From Pegoplata infirma (lineage: Eukaryota; Arthropoda; Insecta; Diptera; Anthomyiidae): a DNA stretch of 64,000 bases. Below the pieces are notes generated by a model. It had not been told where the DNA came from. It worked only from the letters and a program-made list of their open reading frames with translations, and did not search any database. Shown piece after piece: positions 46,140 through 57,095 of the stretch (position 1 is its first letter; each line of letters starts with the position of its first letter). The stretch is taken from positions 143,974,275 to 144,038,274 of the forward strand of contig OY992537.1 of NCBI GenBank assembly GCA_963921195.1. The letters are read 5' to 3'. A program made the position numbers and the translations under genes.

Positions 46140-46663
46140 ATGGTATTAGAAAGTGTTCGCATTGCCAGTAGTTTAAAAAAGCATCCGCTTCTCTTCTGGT
46201 TAATGTAGCAGCGGCTGTTTTTTTGATGACAACTTAACACAGGGTTGTTATTTCGTGTTTCCGAGATGTTTTGGAAATGTTTTGGAGATGTTTTCGAAAT
46301 GTTTAAAATTAAACGATGTTTTGTTTTGAATGTATGGGGAAACACATGTTTAAATTTAAACATGCCAATGTGAATATGGTATTAGTCGGGTCGAATAATT
46401 ATTTGCGTTTTAAATTATTTGTTTTGACATTAACCAAATAGAGGCGATTAATCGAGGAATCGGTTAATCGATTAACCGAATTGGAAACACTAATTTTTAT
46501 AAATAAAAAATGGCATCGTCCAAAAAGTCCTTTTTTTTTTTGAAAGTTGGTACAAAATGGAAAACCCAATCGAACATCCCTGGATTGGTTACATTATCAA
46601 TTAGAAGAGTTGTAATTTTTATTTCGGATTTCCCAGAAAAAAATGTGCGGAGTACTTCTATTT

Positions 46664-47059
46664 GGAGTGCTTTAAAACTATAACAAATGTAATGAAATAC
46701 AACAAAAATAACAAAAAACACAAGGAAAAAACGCAAAGGCATTCTTTTCTACTCCATAAAAAGTTGATATTCAGCTCTTAACTCATTACCTTCCGCGACA
46801 CTCCCATACAAATGTAAGTAGATATTCAGTAGATAAGAAGTACTCCGAGTTTTCAAACAACTTCCAACTACTTCCCGGAGTACTTCTTATCTACTGAATA
46901 TCTACTTACATTTTTATGGGAGTGTCGCGGAAGGTAATGAGTTAAGAACTGAATAACTATGAATTCTGGAGTAGAAAAGAATGTTTGTGTGTTTTTTTCT
47001 TGTGTTTTTTGTTATTTTTGTTGTATTTCATTACATTTGTTATAGTTTTAAATCACTCC
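46664..47059. mobile_element. Hairpin element with about 185-bp arms
   Basis: 46,664-46,849 is mirrored by 46,876-47,059: GGAGTGCTTTAAAACTATAA against TTATAGTTTTAAATCACTCC at the ends, and AGAAGTACTCCGAG against CCGGAGTACTTCT at the centre. TGCAGGG at 47,088 may be a further CCC-type element end. The 81-codon minus frame at 46,497-46,742 partly overlaps it and is not supported. Confidence 0.75.
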
Positions 47060-48235
47060 ACTAGGAAGTGGTAATGACTTTTTTTGCAGGGCTTAGGAAA
47101 TTTTAAAAAAAATTTAAATTTTTTTGTCCTAAAATCATAGGGATTTTTTACTGGAAAACGCAAATTGCCAAATAATTTTGTGTCTTAGAAAATTTAAAAA
47201 TATTTTTTCGGAACTTAAAATATTTTCAAAAAAAAAAAAATAAAAATTCCAAAAGCATTTTCAAGGATTTTTTTACCCCCAAAAAAAATTGTCCAAAAAA
47301 TATTGTATCCGGGATTTTGGAAAATTATTCAGAACTTTTTAAATTTTTTTCTTAGTTCTTTACTTCAAGACGTAAAAAAAAATTGTCCGGGACTTAGAAA
47401 TTTTTTTTGTGATATAATTATAATTATAAAATCATATTTTTTTTATCTGCCACATCTAAAAATTCTCTGCCTTATATGTCATATCTAATTTCATATAGAT
47501 CGGTATATAAATAGAAATGAATATGTATGTTATTATATTAAAAAATATGGAAAAATACAATGCTATATTGTATTCGCCAAAAGCCAATACGATCCACCCT
47601 AATGTACACTTCAACTGCTGCTAATAACTGGTATATTTAGCATGAAAAACGTATATTTTTTGTTTTTGTTCCCCATTTTAATCCTCTTATATGTATATAT
47701 AACACTTTTCTCACATGTAATAGTTATTATATATTTTTTAATTATCGAAAATATCCATTGGATTTTAATAAGTTTTATAAAAACTATTATTTGTTGTGAT
47801 TTTCAACAAAAGCAATAATTATCCGATCTATTTAAGGACAGACAGACTAAACGGCAAAGCACTGGCCGATTGATCGAACCGATTATACACTAGTGCGTTA
47901 AGAATAAATACAAAAAACCAACTACCTTATTCACTAACAGGTAAATAAAGAAAAAACATGAATTGAATTGAGCCAGTGGTGCCACTCAATTGTAACTTAT
48001 GTATATTTATGTACAAGCCAAACTTGTAAAAAAACTTATTCTATAAGCAGTAAAACGGACAGAAATTTGACATAAGTTAAGATAAAATGTAAAGAAAACA
48101 AAAACAATTTGACATTTATTGTTTTTGTTTTCCATATATTTTGCTTTTCCTCATTAAATATTTTTGGCAGATCTAGAACCCTTGTAATATCCTGATTCAG
48201 ACCAAAATGAAACAATGCCACATCTATGCAATAAA
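47060..48235. other. Unassigned non-coding stretch
   Basis: T-rich tracts (47,100-47,440) and degraded dipteran repeat phrases (GATCGGTATATAAATAG at 47,500). CGATCCACCCTA at 47,589-47,600 looks like a right end of the TAGGGTGG-type elements without a visible left end. Confidence 0.4.
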
Positions 48236-48477
48236 TCCCCAGCAAAAAAAGAGCTTACCATTCACTACAAAATTCACCACAACTTATGAACCAGATGTAC
48301 TTCTTCTTCAGCTGAAACACTGATGAATTTTATATGGGCGTGACATACAATATCACTAGTGTTTAGTATGTACATATATATTAACATCTTTATCACAACT
48401 TCTGAAGTAGTGATCGGGATGTTAATATAACTTGACCTTTTGGAAGTGCTTTTTTCATCACTTCTTTAGAAGTATAT

Positions 48478-49641
48478 GGGGCATTCCATGTGAAATCGGA
48501 CACTTTGAAAAACTTTTTTTTTAGATTTTCCCAATTTGTTTACAGTTTTTAGTACCCTTCGAAAACTCCTTCGTGGTAAATTTTCAGATTTTTTTTATGT
48601 CCCGTTCAATAGATATCGAATTTTTAAAAATTAGTAGTTTGTTCCTTTACTCAAATTTCTTTTAATCATAACTTCTTCAATAATGGTCCAAATTTCAAAT
48701 TTTTTTTTTCAAAATTTTTGTTTTTTTACGTACTTTTTTAAAAAAAATCCCAAAAAATTCTTAAAAGCGCTTTAGTATGCGATTTTTAAGTTTTAAAATT
48801 TAAATCTCATTTTTGAAAATGTTTATACTCTTCGATTTTTTTGAAATTTTTTTGTGTAAAACTTCTATCAATTCTACAAATTTTTTGCCCAGGAAGATCG
48901 TGGGATAACGATTATTACTATTTTTTAAAATTTTTTGAAAAAATTTTATTGTAATTTTCCAATATTAAAATCATTTCTACTGCTCCAATGGTGCGTCATA
49001 GAGGGGTCCTTTATAAGACTGACCCCCATTAATTTTTGCGTCTTAACATTTCTTTGGAACAAATTTATACCCTATCTCCAATTTCTAGGGGGGCTCCCAC
49101 ACAAAACGACATTTTTTAAAATTTGTTCCAACCGCTCTAACTGCCCTAATAGTGCCCTTAGAGCAACAAAATGTATGACCGACCCACAATATTTTTTTAG
49201 TCCAAACACTTTCTCTGAACTCACCTACCCTCTATCTTTAACTGTTAAGGTGGTCCCCATACAATTTTTTTTATTTTTTGTAAATTTGTTTTATTTCATC
49301 AGCTTCTACCGGCCCAATGGTGCGTCCGAGAGGGGTCATTAGTGAGACCGACCCCCATTTATTTTTACCCTACAACATTTTTTAAAAGTACGTAAAAAAA
49401 CAAAAATTTTGAAAAAAAAATTTGAAATTTGGACCATTATTGAAGAAGTTATGATTAAAAGAAGTTTGAGTAAAGGAACAAACTACCAATTTTTAAAAAT
49501 TCGATATCTTTTGAACGGGCATCAAAAAAATCTGAAAGTTTACCACGAAGGAGTTTTCGAAGGATACTAAAAACTGTAAACAAATTGGGAAAATCTAAAA
49601 AAAAAGTTTTTCAAAGTGTCCGATTTCACATGGAATGCCCC
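48478..49641. mobile_element. Foldback element, GGGGCATTCCATGTGAAATC termini
   Basis: Left arm 48,478-48,750 and right arm 49,380-49,641 are near-perfect inverted repeats, for example TGAAATCGGACACTTTG against CAAAGTGTCCGATTTCA. Flanks read TATAT and ATATA, compatible with a TA or TATA duplication. The loop (48,950-49,370) has tandem units around CCCCATTTATTTTT and AGGGGTC; the plus frame in it is probably accidental. Confidence 0.8.
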
Positions 49642-49799
49642 ATATATTTCTTGGCATTTTGGATGTGATTATGTAATTTTTATATGGTGATTTAGAAGTG
49701 ATTTTTTCATCACTTCTTGATAAGTACATATTTCATGACTTTTTGGGATTGATTTTAAGATTTTTTTTTTTTAGTATTTACACTAATAATAATTAAAAC

Positions 49800-50224
49800 C
49801 AGACAAGGAAAAAATTCGAATTTTATTTAAAATTCATAAGGTATTTGAAATAAAATTTTTGTTTCAATAAAATTCTCAAAAACATTTGAATTTTATTATT
49901 TCCAAAAATAAAATTCTAAAAAAAATAGAATTTTATTTTTGGTTTGAATTTTATTTTTGAATTTTATTTTTGGTTTGATTTGATAATTTTATTTTTGGTT
50001 TGATATTTGTTCAAAATTTATTTGTTATTATGAAAATAAAATTCTTTTTTTTATTAATAAAATTCTTTAAAGAATTTTAAATAAATTTTTTTTGAATTTT
50101 ATTTCTTCTAAGAATTTAAAATAAAATTTTTAAGAATTTTATTTAAAATTCTTTCTTTTATAAAAAATTCAAAATAGAATTTTATCAATAAGGAATTTTA
50201 AATTTTATTGTTTTTCCTTGTCTG
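49800..50224. mobile_element. Miniature element, CAGACAAGGAAAAA termini, 8-bp duplication
   Basis: Ends CAGACAAGGAAAAA and TTTTTCCTTGTCTG are flanked by ATTAAAAC (49,792-49,799 and 50,225-50,232). The interior is a low-complexity alternation of AATTTTATT and AAAATTC. Confidence 0.85.
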
Positions 50225-50976
50225 ATTAAAACCAAAACGATATTTTTAACAATGTATAATATTTATTATGTAATATTTAGACTTGAAATTGTTAAGATTA
50301 AATCGATGTTTTTAATAATTTAGTTTAGCTAATAGGAATTATTAATTAAATGTGGATGTATATATTTTTCTAATAGTTTTTCATGCGCTTAATCCGAATC
50401 TGGCCTTAGAAGTGATTTATCTTATTTTGAGATATTTAGATTTTCGATTGACAGTACTGCATAAACTCAGATATTCGCAATGTTCGGGACCTTATAAAAC
50501 CGAGAATTATTTTATGATGTATAATTAGTTCAGCACATCTAAAAATACTTCACTTATTCTTCAAATTACTTCTGCAATCCTTAAGATATCTTTTTTCATT
50601 ACGGAGATATCGACCGATAAAATTATTGCAATTTCGGCCCTAAAAAATAAAAGAAAACAAATTTGAAAACCAACCAATTTGTCTTGTTGATATTATAGTA
50701 CCGAATTCGAAACTCTATTAGAGGTGCATCTAAGCCCGGCATCAATTTGGGTATCAATTTTAGGGTAAATTTTCAGGGTGCCATACAAAAAATCTTTATT
50801 TGGGCTAACATTATAGAGCTTCGCCATATCGGATAAAGATTTATTTTAAATAAAATTAATAAAATTCTTAAAAGTACATAGAGTTCTTAGTTTTATATTC
50901 AATTAAAATTTTTATTATTCGGTTAACCGAATAATTCAAATTTATCCGATTATTAACCGATTAAATCTCAACCCCG
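50225..50976. other. Interior of the CCCAGC-type element, no gene seen
   Basis: Ordinary AT-rich sequence. From about 50,920 the phrase CGGTTAACCGAATAATTC begins a repeat that continues on the far side of the element at 50,977 (51,549-51,610). Confidence 0.4.
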
Positions 50977-51547
50977 CACTCAGAAAATTATGTAAGTTAC
51001 TACATGTTAGTTATTTGTATATTTTACAGTAGTTAGTTGTTTTCAACTACAAAGTCAGTTGTTTTGTATGAAAAATATCAAACAACTATGTATTTCTGTT
51101 AGTTATTTTAAGTCGTTTTTTTGAACAACTAACAAAAAAGTACTGTGATGTAGTAACAGTTATTTAAAGTAGTTAATTTTATTTATTTTATCTCTGAAAA
51201 GTTTTAAAGTTTTTTTTCCAAAAAAAAAAAAAAAATCGTTATTTTTATTTTTCACAACTTTTTTTTTAAAAAAAAACTTGGAAATAATTTGGTCTTCAAT
51301 TTTTTTTTCTGAAAAATATTTTGAAAAAAAAATTATATATTGATTTTTTTATTTTTACTACATTTTAGTTGTTTTGACTACAAATGTAAGTAGTTTTTAC
51401 TACATAAGTCACTTGTTTTTTGTCAGTTAAAATAACTAACATTGTTAGTTGATTTAACTGAAAAAGTAGTTGACCCCAAAACAACTTACAAAGTAGTTAT
51501 TTTAACTGACATTTTCAGTTGATTTTACTAACATAATTTTTTAAGTG
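50977..51547. mobile_element. CACTA-like miniature element
   Basis: Left end CACTCAGAAAATTATGT and right end ACATAATTTTTTAAGTG match with few differences; CG flanks both sides (50,975-50,976 and 51,548-51,549). A CACT terminus with a 2-bp duplication fits the CACTA/EnSpm group. The interior repeats GTTAGTTGTTTTAACTA-like words on both strands. Confidence 0.6.
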
Positions 51548-51611
51548 CGATTAATTATTTGCCCGATTAGCCGATTAAACCAAAACCTCGATTAATTGAA
51601 TACCCTAATGT

Positions 51612-52135
51612 TTAGAAGAGTTTTTATACCTTTCAACAGCGATACAAACTTAGTCATTTTGTGGCTATAATTCAGCCCTTTTTTTTAAAGGCTACCACCT
51701 TTTTTTGGTTATCTTTTTTAGCCCTTTAAGCACTTTTTAAGTCATTTGATTTTTACCATAATCTGGAAACTTTTTATTGTTTTTTTTTTGTACATAATTT
51801 ACAAAACAATTCCAAAAATTATAAAAAAAAATGTTTTTATACATGTAGTTAAAAAAAACATCCAATAAATAAAATGAAGAGATAAAAAAAAGTAATTCTC
51901 TCATTTTAAATCAGATATCGTATATTTTTAGAAGAGTTTTTATACCTTTAAACGGCAATACCAACTTAGCTCTTTTTGGTTATATTTAACCCATGTCTTT
52001 TTTAAGGGCTAACAGTTTTTTTGTTATCTTTTTAGCACTTCTTGAGTCATTTGGTAATTTTAACAAAAATCAGGAAACTGTATTTTTTTATAACATATTT
52101 TTTTTTTGCGGCATATCAAGTTAATTCATTTATAA
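51612..52135 (+). repeat. Direct duplication of about 317 bp
   Basis: AAGAGTTTTTATACCTTTCA at 51,614 recurs as AAGAGTTTTTATACCTTTAA at 51,931, with matching sequence following (AACTTAG, TTTTTAAGGGCTA, TTTTTTGTTATC). Non-coding. Confidence 0.6.
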
Positions 52136-52439
52136 AATTTAACTTTTTATTAAATCAGATAAAATTATAAAAAAAAAATATTCAACAAAACAAATCCAAT
52201 ACTTAAGTGCCACAAATTTGTACTTTTCAATTGCATTTGTAAACACATATGAAAATGGTACTTCTAAATCATTGAGGAAAGAACTGGTGAAAGTTGTTAT
52301 TATTGGCATTTTTTTAGCAGTTTTGGAAGTGCTTATAAAAGTACTTCTTATGGAATATGAAGATCGGCACATATAGCTACTATGTATGTAGTGAATCACT
52401 TATTCTTTTTGCACCACTTCGATTTTTTTTTGCTGGGTC

Positions 52440-52989
52440 ACTACGTGAGATTTTTGAAAGTCAATGGTACAAATTAATTATGTTTTTATGGTATCTCCAA
52501 GATAACTGTAAAACGTTAAGAATTTATTAACAGTTGTTAATAGCTTCTGCTTCTATGAAGTAATTGTAAATCAAGTGATTTTTAAATTTATAAATAAAAA
52601 TATTTAAAATATTCACGGCAGAAACAACAGTAGGGAGTATAAACGTCGGAAAAAGGAAGCGTAATCCCATACAGAGAACAAATAAAAGACGAGAAAATCG
52701 TCATAAAAAGTAATTGTTTTTAATTTTTTTATTTTTTTAACATAAAAATATATGTTTTTCGCAGATATGCTGATAAGGATCCGTTGGCTTTGTCCTTTTG
52801 CAAACCTTGCAATCACAAGGAAAGAAGTTACTATAAATGATATAACGAAATTATGGAGATTTTATAACGATTCAGTGATAGTTCACTGAAAGTTAAAAAG
52901 ACATATTTTTTTGAATATTTTTAATACTCTTATCATAGGCAACAGATGTGTGTGCTCAATGTGTATTAAATAAACATAAAGTAAAAATG
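52440..52989. other. Unassigned non-coding stretch
   Basis: AT-rich DNA without recognisable gene or element; the 67-codon minus frame at 52,613 is not supported. Confidence 0.4.
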
Positions 52990-54230
52990 AAAAAAAAAAT
53001 TGGTTTTAAATTTTTTTTCGATTTATCTAAAATCTGAGAACGTACGGACCGATATGACTTAATTGTTAAAAGAGTTTTCACCATAGTTCTACTTTGATTT
53101 TTACCAAAAAAGAAATTGACCACGCCCACTTTCGCAAATTTTTGTTGAAAATTTTTGTCAAGTTTTTTACGGAAAAGAAAATTGCCGACACCCACTTTTT
53201 TCTATATATCGAAAAAACTAGACCGGCTAGACCGATTTGATTATAGTCCGCAAAAGATTTTTAAGGAAAGAAAAATTGGCCACGACTACTTTTACACTCA
53301 CTTTTTCCGATATGTATATTTTAAATCGTAGAACGGCTGGATCAATTTGGCTTATTTTGTTTTTAATGTTCGTCATGTCCTAAGGCTTTTCGGAAAGACC
53401 AATTTTTCATTTATTCGCCCCCTTTTCGATACATATAAAATGGCATCACTTGAGAATGGTTGTGCTGAATTGGTTAAATTCAAATAAATTTAATGGTAAG
53501 AAAGATTGTCTGCCTACGCTTTTTTCGATTTATCTAAAATTCACTCTATAGAAAAAAAATATAATCTACATACATATATAAATAAAAAATTAATGCCGTT
53601 CATTGGAAATCGCATCACTTGAGAACGGCTGTAGCGATTTGGATTATATTTTTTAAATGTTCGTGTTAGGTTTTTACGGAAAACAAATTAACCACGCCGA
53701 CTTTTACGCCTCCTTTTACGATATATCTTAAATCGGAGAACGGTTGCGTCGATTTGGCTAAACTTTTTTTTAAATGTTCGTCATATTCCAACCTAGGTTT
53801 AAACGGAAATAAAAATTTTTCAAGCCTACTTTTTTTCGACATAAATATTTAAAATAGAAGAACGGCAAGGCCGATTTGGCTATTTTTTGTACACGTTTGT
53901 CATAGCCCAACTAAGGGTTTTACGTGAAAAAATTGTCCGTTCCCACTTTTTTCAATACATTTAAAATCGGAGAACAACTGGCCTTTGTTATTTTTTTTAA
54001 TGATCATAGTCCAGGTAAGGTTTTTACGAAAATAATTATTGTCCTCGACCACTTTAACGCCCATATTTTTCAATCTTTAAAATTTTCAACACTTGAGAAC
54101 GCCTGGACTGATTGGCTATTTTTTGTTTGTTGTGTTAAATGTTCGTAATAGTCCATACGGTTGTTCGGAAAGAAAAATTGTCCTCGCTAACTTTTTTTCG
54201 ATACATCTAAAATTTATATTTACTCTAATT
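52990..54230 (+). repeat. Decayed tandem repeat, about ten units of 100-170 bp
   Basis: Recurring phrases in fixed order: a TTTTTCGATATATCTAAAAT-like start, CGGAGAACGGCTGGACCGAT-like, TTGGCTATTTTTTG, ATGTTCGTCATAGTCC and TTTACGGAAAGAAAAATTGG. Units are well diverged and of unequal length. It is similar in style, not clearly in sequence, to the satellite in 14,614-18,300. The frames at 52,956 and 53,924 are readings of units. Confidence 0.65.
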
Positions 54231-54626
54231 CGATATATTTAAAAAAATCTTTATAGATTCCACTTAAACATGGTACAAATGATTTTAAATCCTTGGATAT
54301 TGTTATGTACAAGTTTAACTTACCACACAAATTTAAATGCCCACTTTAGTCTAAATATGTGAAATCGCTTTAAGTCGAATACTAATGACCGGACCGATTT
54401 TTTTTTTTGTTATAATTGGTTTTTGAGGAAAGATAAATGAGAAAAGTGTCCCAGAAAAATGGAAAATTCGGGAACACTATAAAGGTTTGTTTGTATGAAC
54501 TCAAGAATACTCAAAAAAAATAGATCACGATAAGAACGAAGGATATGCGTAATTTTATTTTTTTGTTGATCGTAATGATAATAAAGAAGTTTTAAATTTG
54601 TACCGTTCGCAAGTCAAAGATGTGGA

Positions 54627-55232
54627 GATACCCTAGTGAAGGTACTTAAAAATATCTTCAGAGCCAGCCTGGCTTATGGGTATGTTCCATCATCTTGGTG
54701 CGATGTCAAGGTTGTTTTTATTCCCAAACCTGGGAAGGAGGACTACACCTTGGCAAAAAGTTTTAGACCAATCAGTTTATCATCCTTTCTACTGAAAAGT
54801 CTTGAGCGAATGGTTGAGAAATTCATTAGGTCAGTAGCATTAATCGAATGCCCCCTAAATAGTCAGCAACACGCGTATCAGAGTGGTAGATCTTGTGAGT
54901 CGGCACTTCACGATCTTGTGGTCAATATTGAGAAGGGCATTGACAAACAAGACTATACTCTGGGTGTTTTTGTTGATATTGAGGGCGCTTTTGATAATGC
55001 TACTTTCGACTCTATGAAAACTTCGGCTGAATTGCATGGAGTGGATCCAGTTCTAGTCAAGTGGATTCATTTTATGCTCTCCCGGAGATTGTTGACGGCT
55101 GAAGATGAGTGGGGCACAAAAGTAACGGTTGAGGTTAGTAGAGGTTGCCCCCAAGGGGGTGTTCTCTCTCCTTTGCTGTGGTGTTTTGTGGTAAACTCAC
55201 TCTTGGTTGAAATACAAGCTCTAGGTGTACAC
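54627..55232 (+). pseudogene. I/LOA-type reverse transcriptase, part 1
   Basis: Open from the truncated start: VFIPKPGKEDYTLAKSFRPI, LEKFI-like helix, NSQQHAYQSGRSCESALHDL, VFVDIEGAFDNATFD (motif A), SRGCPQGGVLSPLLWCFVVN. It stops just before the catalytic YADD because of the insertion at 55,233; the frame resumes exactly at 57,096-57,103. The motif set SQHAYQxGxSxExAL and DIEGAFDN is characteristic of LINEs that also carry RNase H. Confidence 0.9.
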
Positions 55233-57095
55233 TAGGGTGGCTCGTTTTTGGGCTTTTCTCTCTGATCAAATTCTAATACCCGCCAAAAGTGTCGGTCCCC
55301 TAAGGGAAACTCACATGCAAAATATCACTCCGATCGGAGTTTATCTTCTGTCTCCACTTTGAGCCTCAAAATTGGGGTTTTCGGAAAAAAGGACTTTTTT
55401 TAAAAAAAAAAAAAAAAATTTAAGTTTTTTTATTAAAATAATGAAAAAAAATTTTTTGTATACTATTTGATCATAAATACTTAAATATGAAATTTAAAGA
55501 TTTTACGGTATCATTAACCCGTTCAAACTTGATACCAAAAAAATGGCATGATTTTGGGGGCGTTCTCAAAACACCTTTTTTCAAAATTTGAAAATTTTAT
55601 TAAAAAAAATTTTTAAATATACCATTTTTTCTTTCTGAATTCATTAAGAACACCTTGGAGAAGAAAAATGTGAAATATGGCGGATATCCGTCGAGCCACT
55701 TTTTGGGAATCGCGGGGGGAAGTTAGCGGATTTCAAGGAAATGTTGGTTTTATCAATTATTTGGATTAATAAAATCTTATAAATTTCATTTTTGGACAAA
55801 TTAACTGTTTTTTGGTGTCGTAGCATTCTATTAGATAACTTTAAGTCTGTTATGAAATCTTACCGATCTAGGACGTCTTTAACCCACATTGGCTGGGGGT
55901 CAAAAATGACCCCCGCAGGAAATTTGAAGTTTAGAGCTTAAATTTTGTGCTATTAACAAGTATAAAACGGCTTTTGTGTTTTCTACCCTAACTATTATTT
56001 CGTATTAATATATTATCTTTAAAAAAATCGTTAACCCTTCTTGGTAGGGGGTCAAAAATGACCCATTCAATAAAAAGTATAAATTTTGTTGATATCAAAA
56101 AATTCAATCACTATGCCGAAAAGTTTTTGCTGGGGTCATTTTTCACCCCTGGCCAATGTGGGTTAAAGATATCTTAAACAGGTGAAATTTTAGGGCTGAT
56201 TTAAAGTTATCTAATAGACTGCCACAAATTAATTTTCTATAAAAAATATATACTTTTTATTGAATGGGTCATTTTTGACCCCCTACCAAGAAGGGTTAAC
56301 GATTTTTTTAAAGATAATATATTAATACGAAATAATAGTTAGGGTAGAAAACACAAAAGCCGTTTTATACTTGTTAATAGCACAAAATTTAAGCTCTAAA
56401 CTTCAAATTTTCTGCGGGGGTCATTTTTGACCCCCAGCCAATGTGGGTTAAAGACGTCCTAGATCGGTAAGATTTCATAACAGACTTAAAGTTATCTAAT
56501 AGAATGCTACGACACCAAAAAACAGTTAATTTGCCCAAAAATGAAATTTATAAGATTTTATTAATCCAAATAATTGATAAAACCAACATTTCCTTGAAAT
56601 CCGCTAACTTCCCCCCTCGATTCTTAAAAAGTGGCTCGACGGATATCCGCCATATTTCACATTTTTCTTCTCCAAGGTGTTCTTAATGAATTCAGAAAGA
56701 AAAAATGGTATATTTAAAAATTTTTTTTAATAAAATTTTCAAATTTTGAAAAAAGGTGTTTTGAGAACGCCCCCAAAATCATGCCATTTTTTTGGTATCA
56801 AGTTTGAACGGGTTAATGATACCGTAAAATCTTTAAATTTCATATTTAAGTATTTATGATCAAGTAGTATACAAAAAAATTTTTTTCATTATTTTAATAA
56901 AAAAACTTAAATTTTTTTTTTTTTTTTTAAAAAGTCCTTTTTTCCGAAAACCCCAATTTTGAGGCTCAAAGTGGAGACAGAAGATAAACTCCGATCGGAG
57001 TGATATTTTGCATGTGAGTTACCCTTAGGGTACCGACACTTTTGGCGGGTATTAGAATTTGATCAGAGAGAAAAGCCCAAAAACGAGCCACCCTA
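55233..57095. mobile_element. hAT-like foldback element inside the LINE, 8-bp duplication
   Basis: Ends TAGGGTGGCTCGTTTTTGGG and CCCAAAAACGAGCCACCCTA. GTGTACAC at 55,225-55,232 and 57,096-57,103 is the target duplication; removing the element and one copy restores the LINE reading frame through G-V-H-I-Q to A-Y-A-D-D. Arms of about 860 bp (55,233-56,095 and 56,238-57,095) are almost identical, as shown by matching minus- and plus-strand frames at 55,644-55,826 and 56,504-56,686. The loop of about 140 bp contains a third, partial copy of the GGCCAATGTGGGTTAAAGAT motif. No transposase. Termini resemble those at 30,616-34,245. Confidence 0.9.

Larger units (their letters stand above)
43315..46492. 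mobile_element. Element with TAGTGTTTCCAATT termini
   Basis: TAGTGTTTCCAATT at 43,315 faces AATTGGAAACACTA ending at 46,492, and both subterminal regions are rich in GGTTAATCGATTAA-like words. No matching 8-bp flank is seen; TA as part of the ends could be a TA duplication, or the element may be rearranged. It contains a foldback repeat, a hairpin and degenerate ATTTCAATTGGGATTTCTGA-like units. No transposase. Confidence 0.6.
48238..52437. mobile_element. CCCAGC-type element, TC target duplication
   Basis: Ends CCCAGCAAAAAAA and TTTTTTTTGCTGGG are flanked by TC (48,236-48,237 and 52,438-52,439). The outer sequence on both sides carries ACTTCT and AGAAGTGATTT-like motifs. At least three later elements lie inside (48,478, 49,800 and 50,977), so the original was much shorter than 4.2 kb. 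The 135-codon frame at 48,935-49,342 is inside the foldback and is not recognised as a gene. Confidence 0.7.

Noticed and set aside
43315..46492. Assignment of this element to hAT
   Set aside because: The TAGTG end fits, but no 8-bp duplication is found at the flanks, so the superfamily was left open.
48935..49342. 135-codon open frame in the loop of a foldback element
   Set aside because: No recognisable domain; the region contains tandem non-coding units and the frame is a by-product of them.
55644..56686. Two identical-looking 60-codon frames on opposite strands
   Set aside because: They are mirror images in the arms of the foldback element and therefore structural, not genes.
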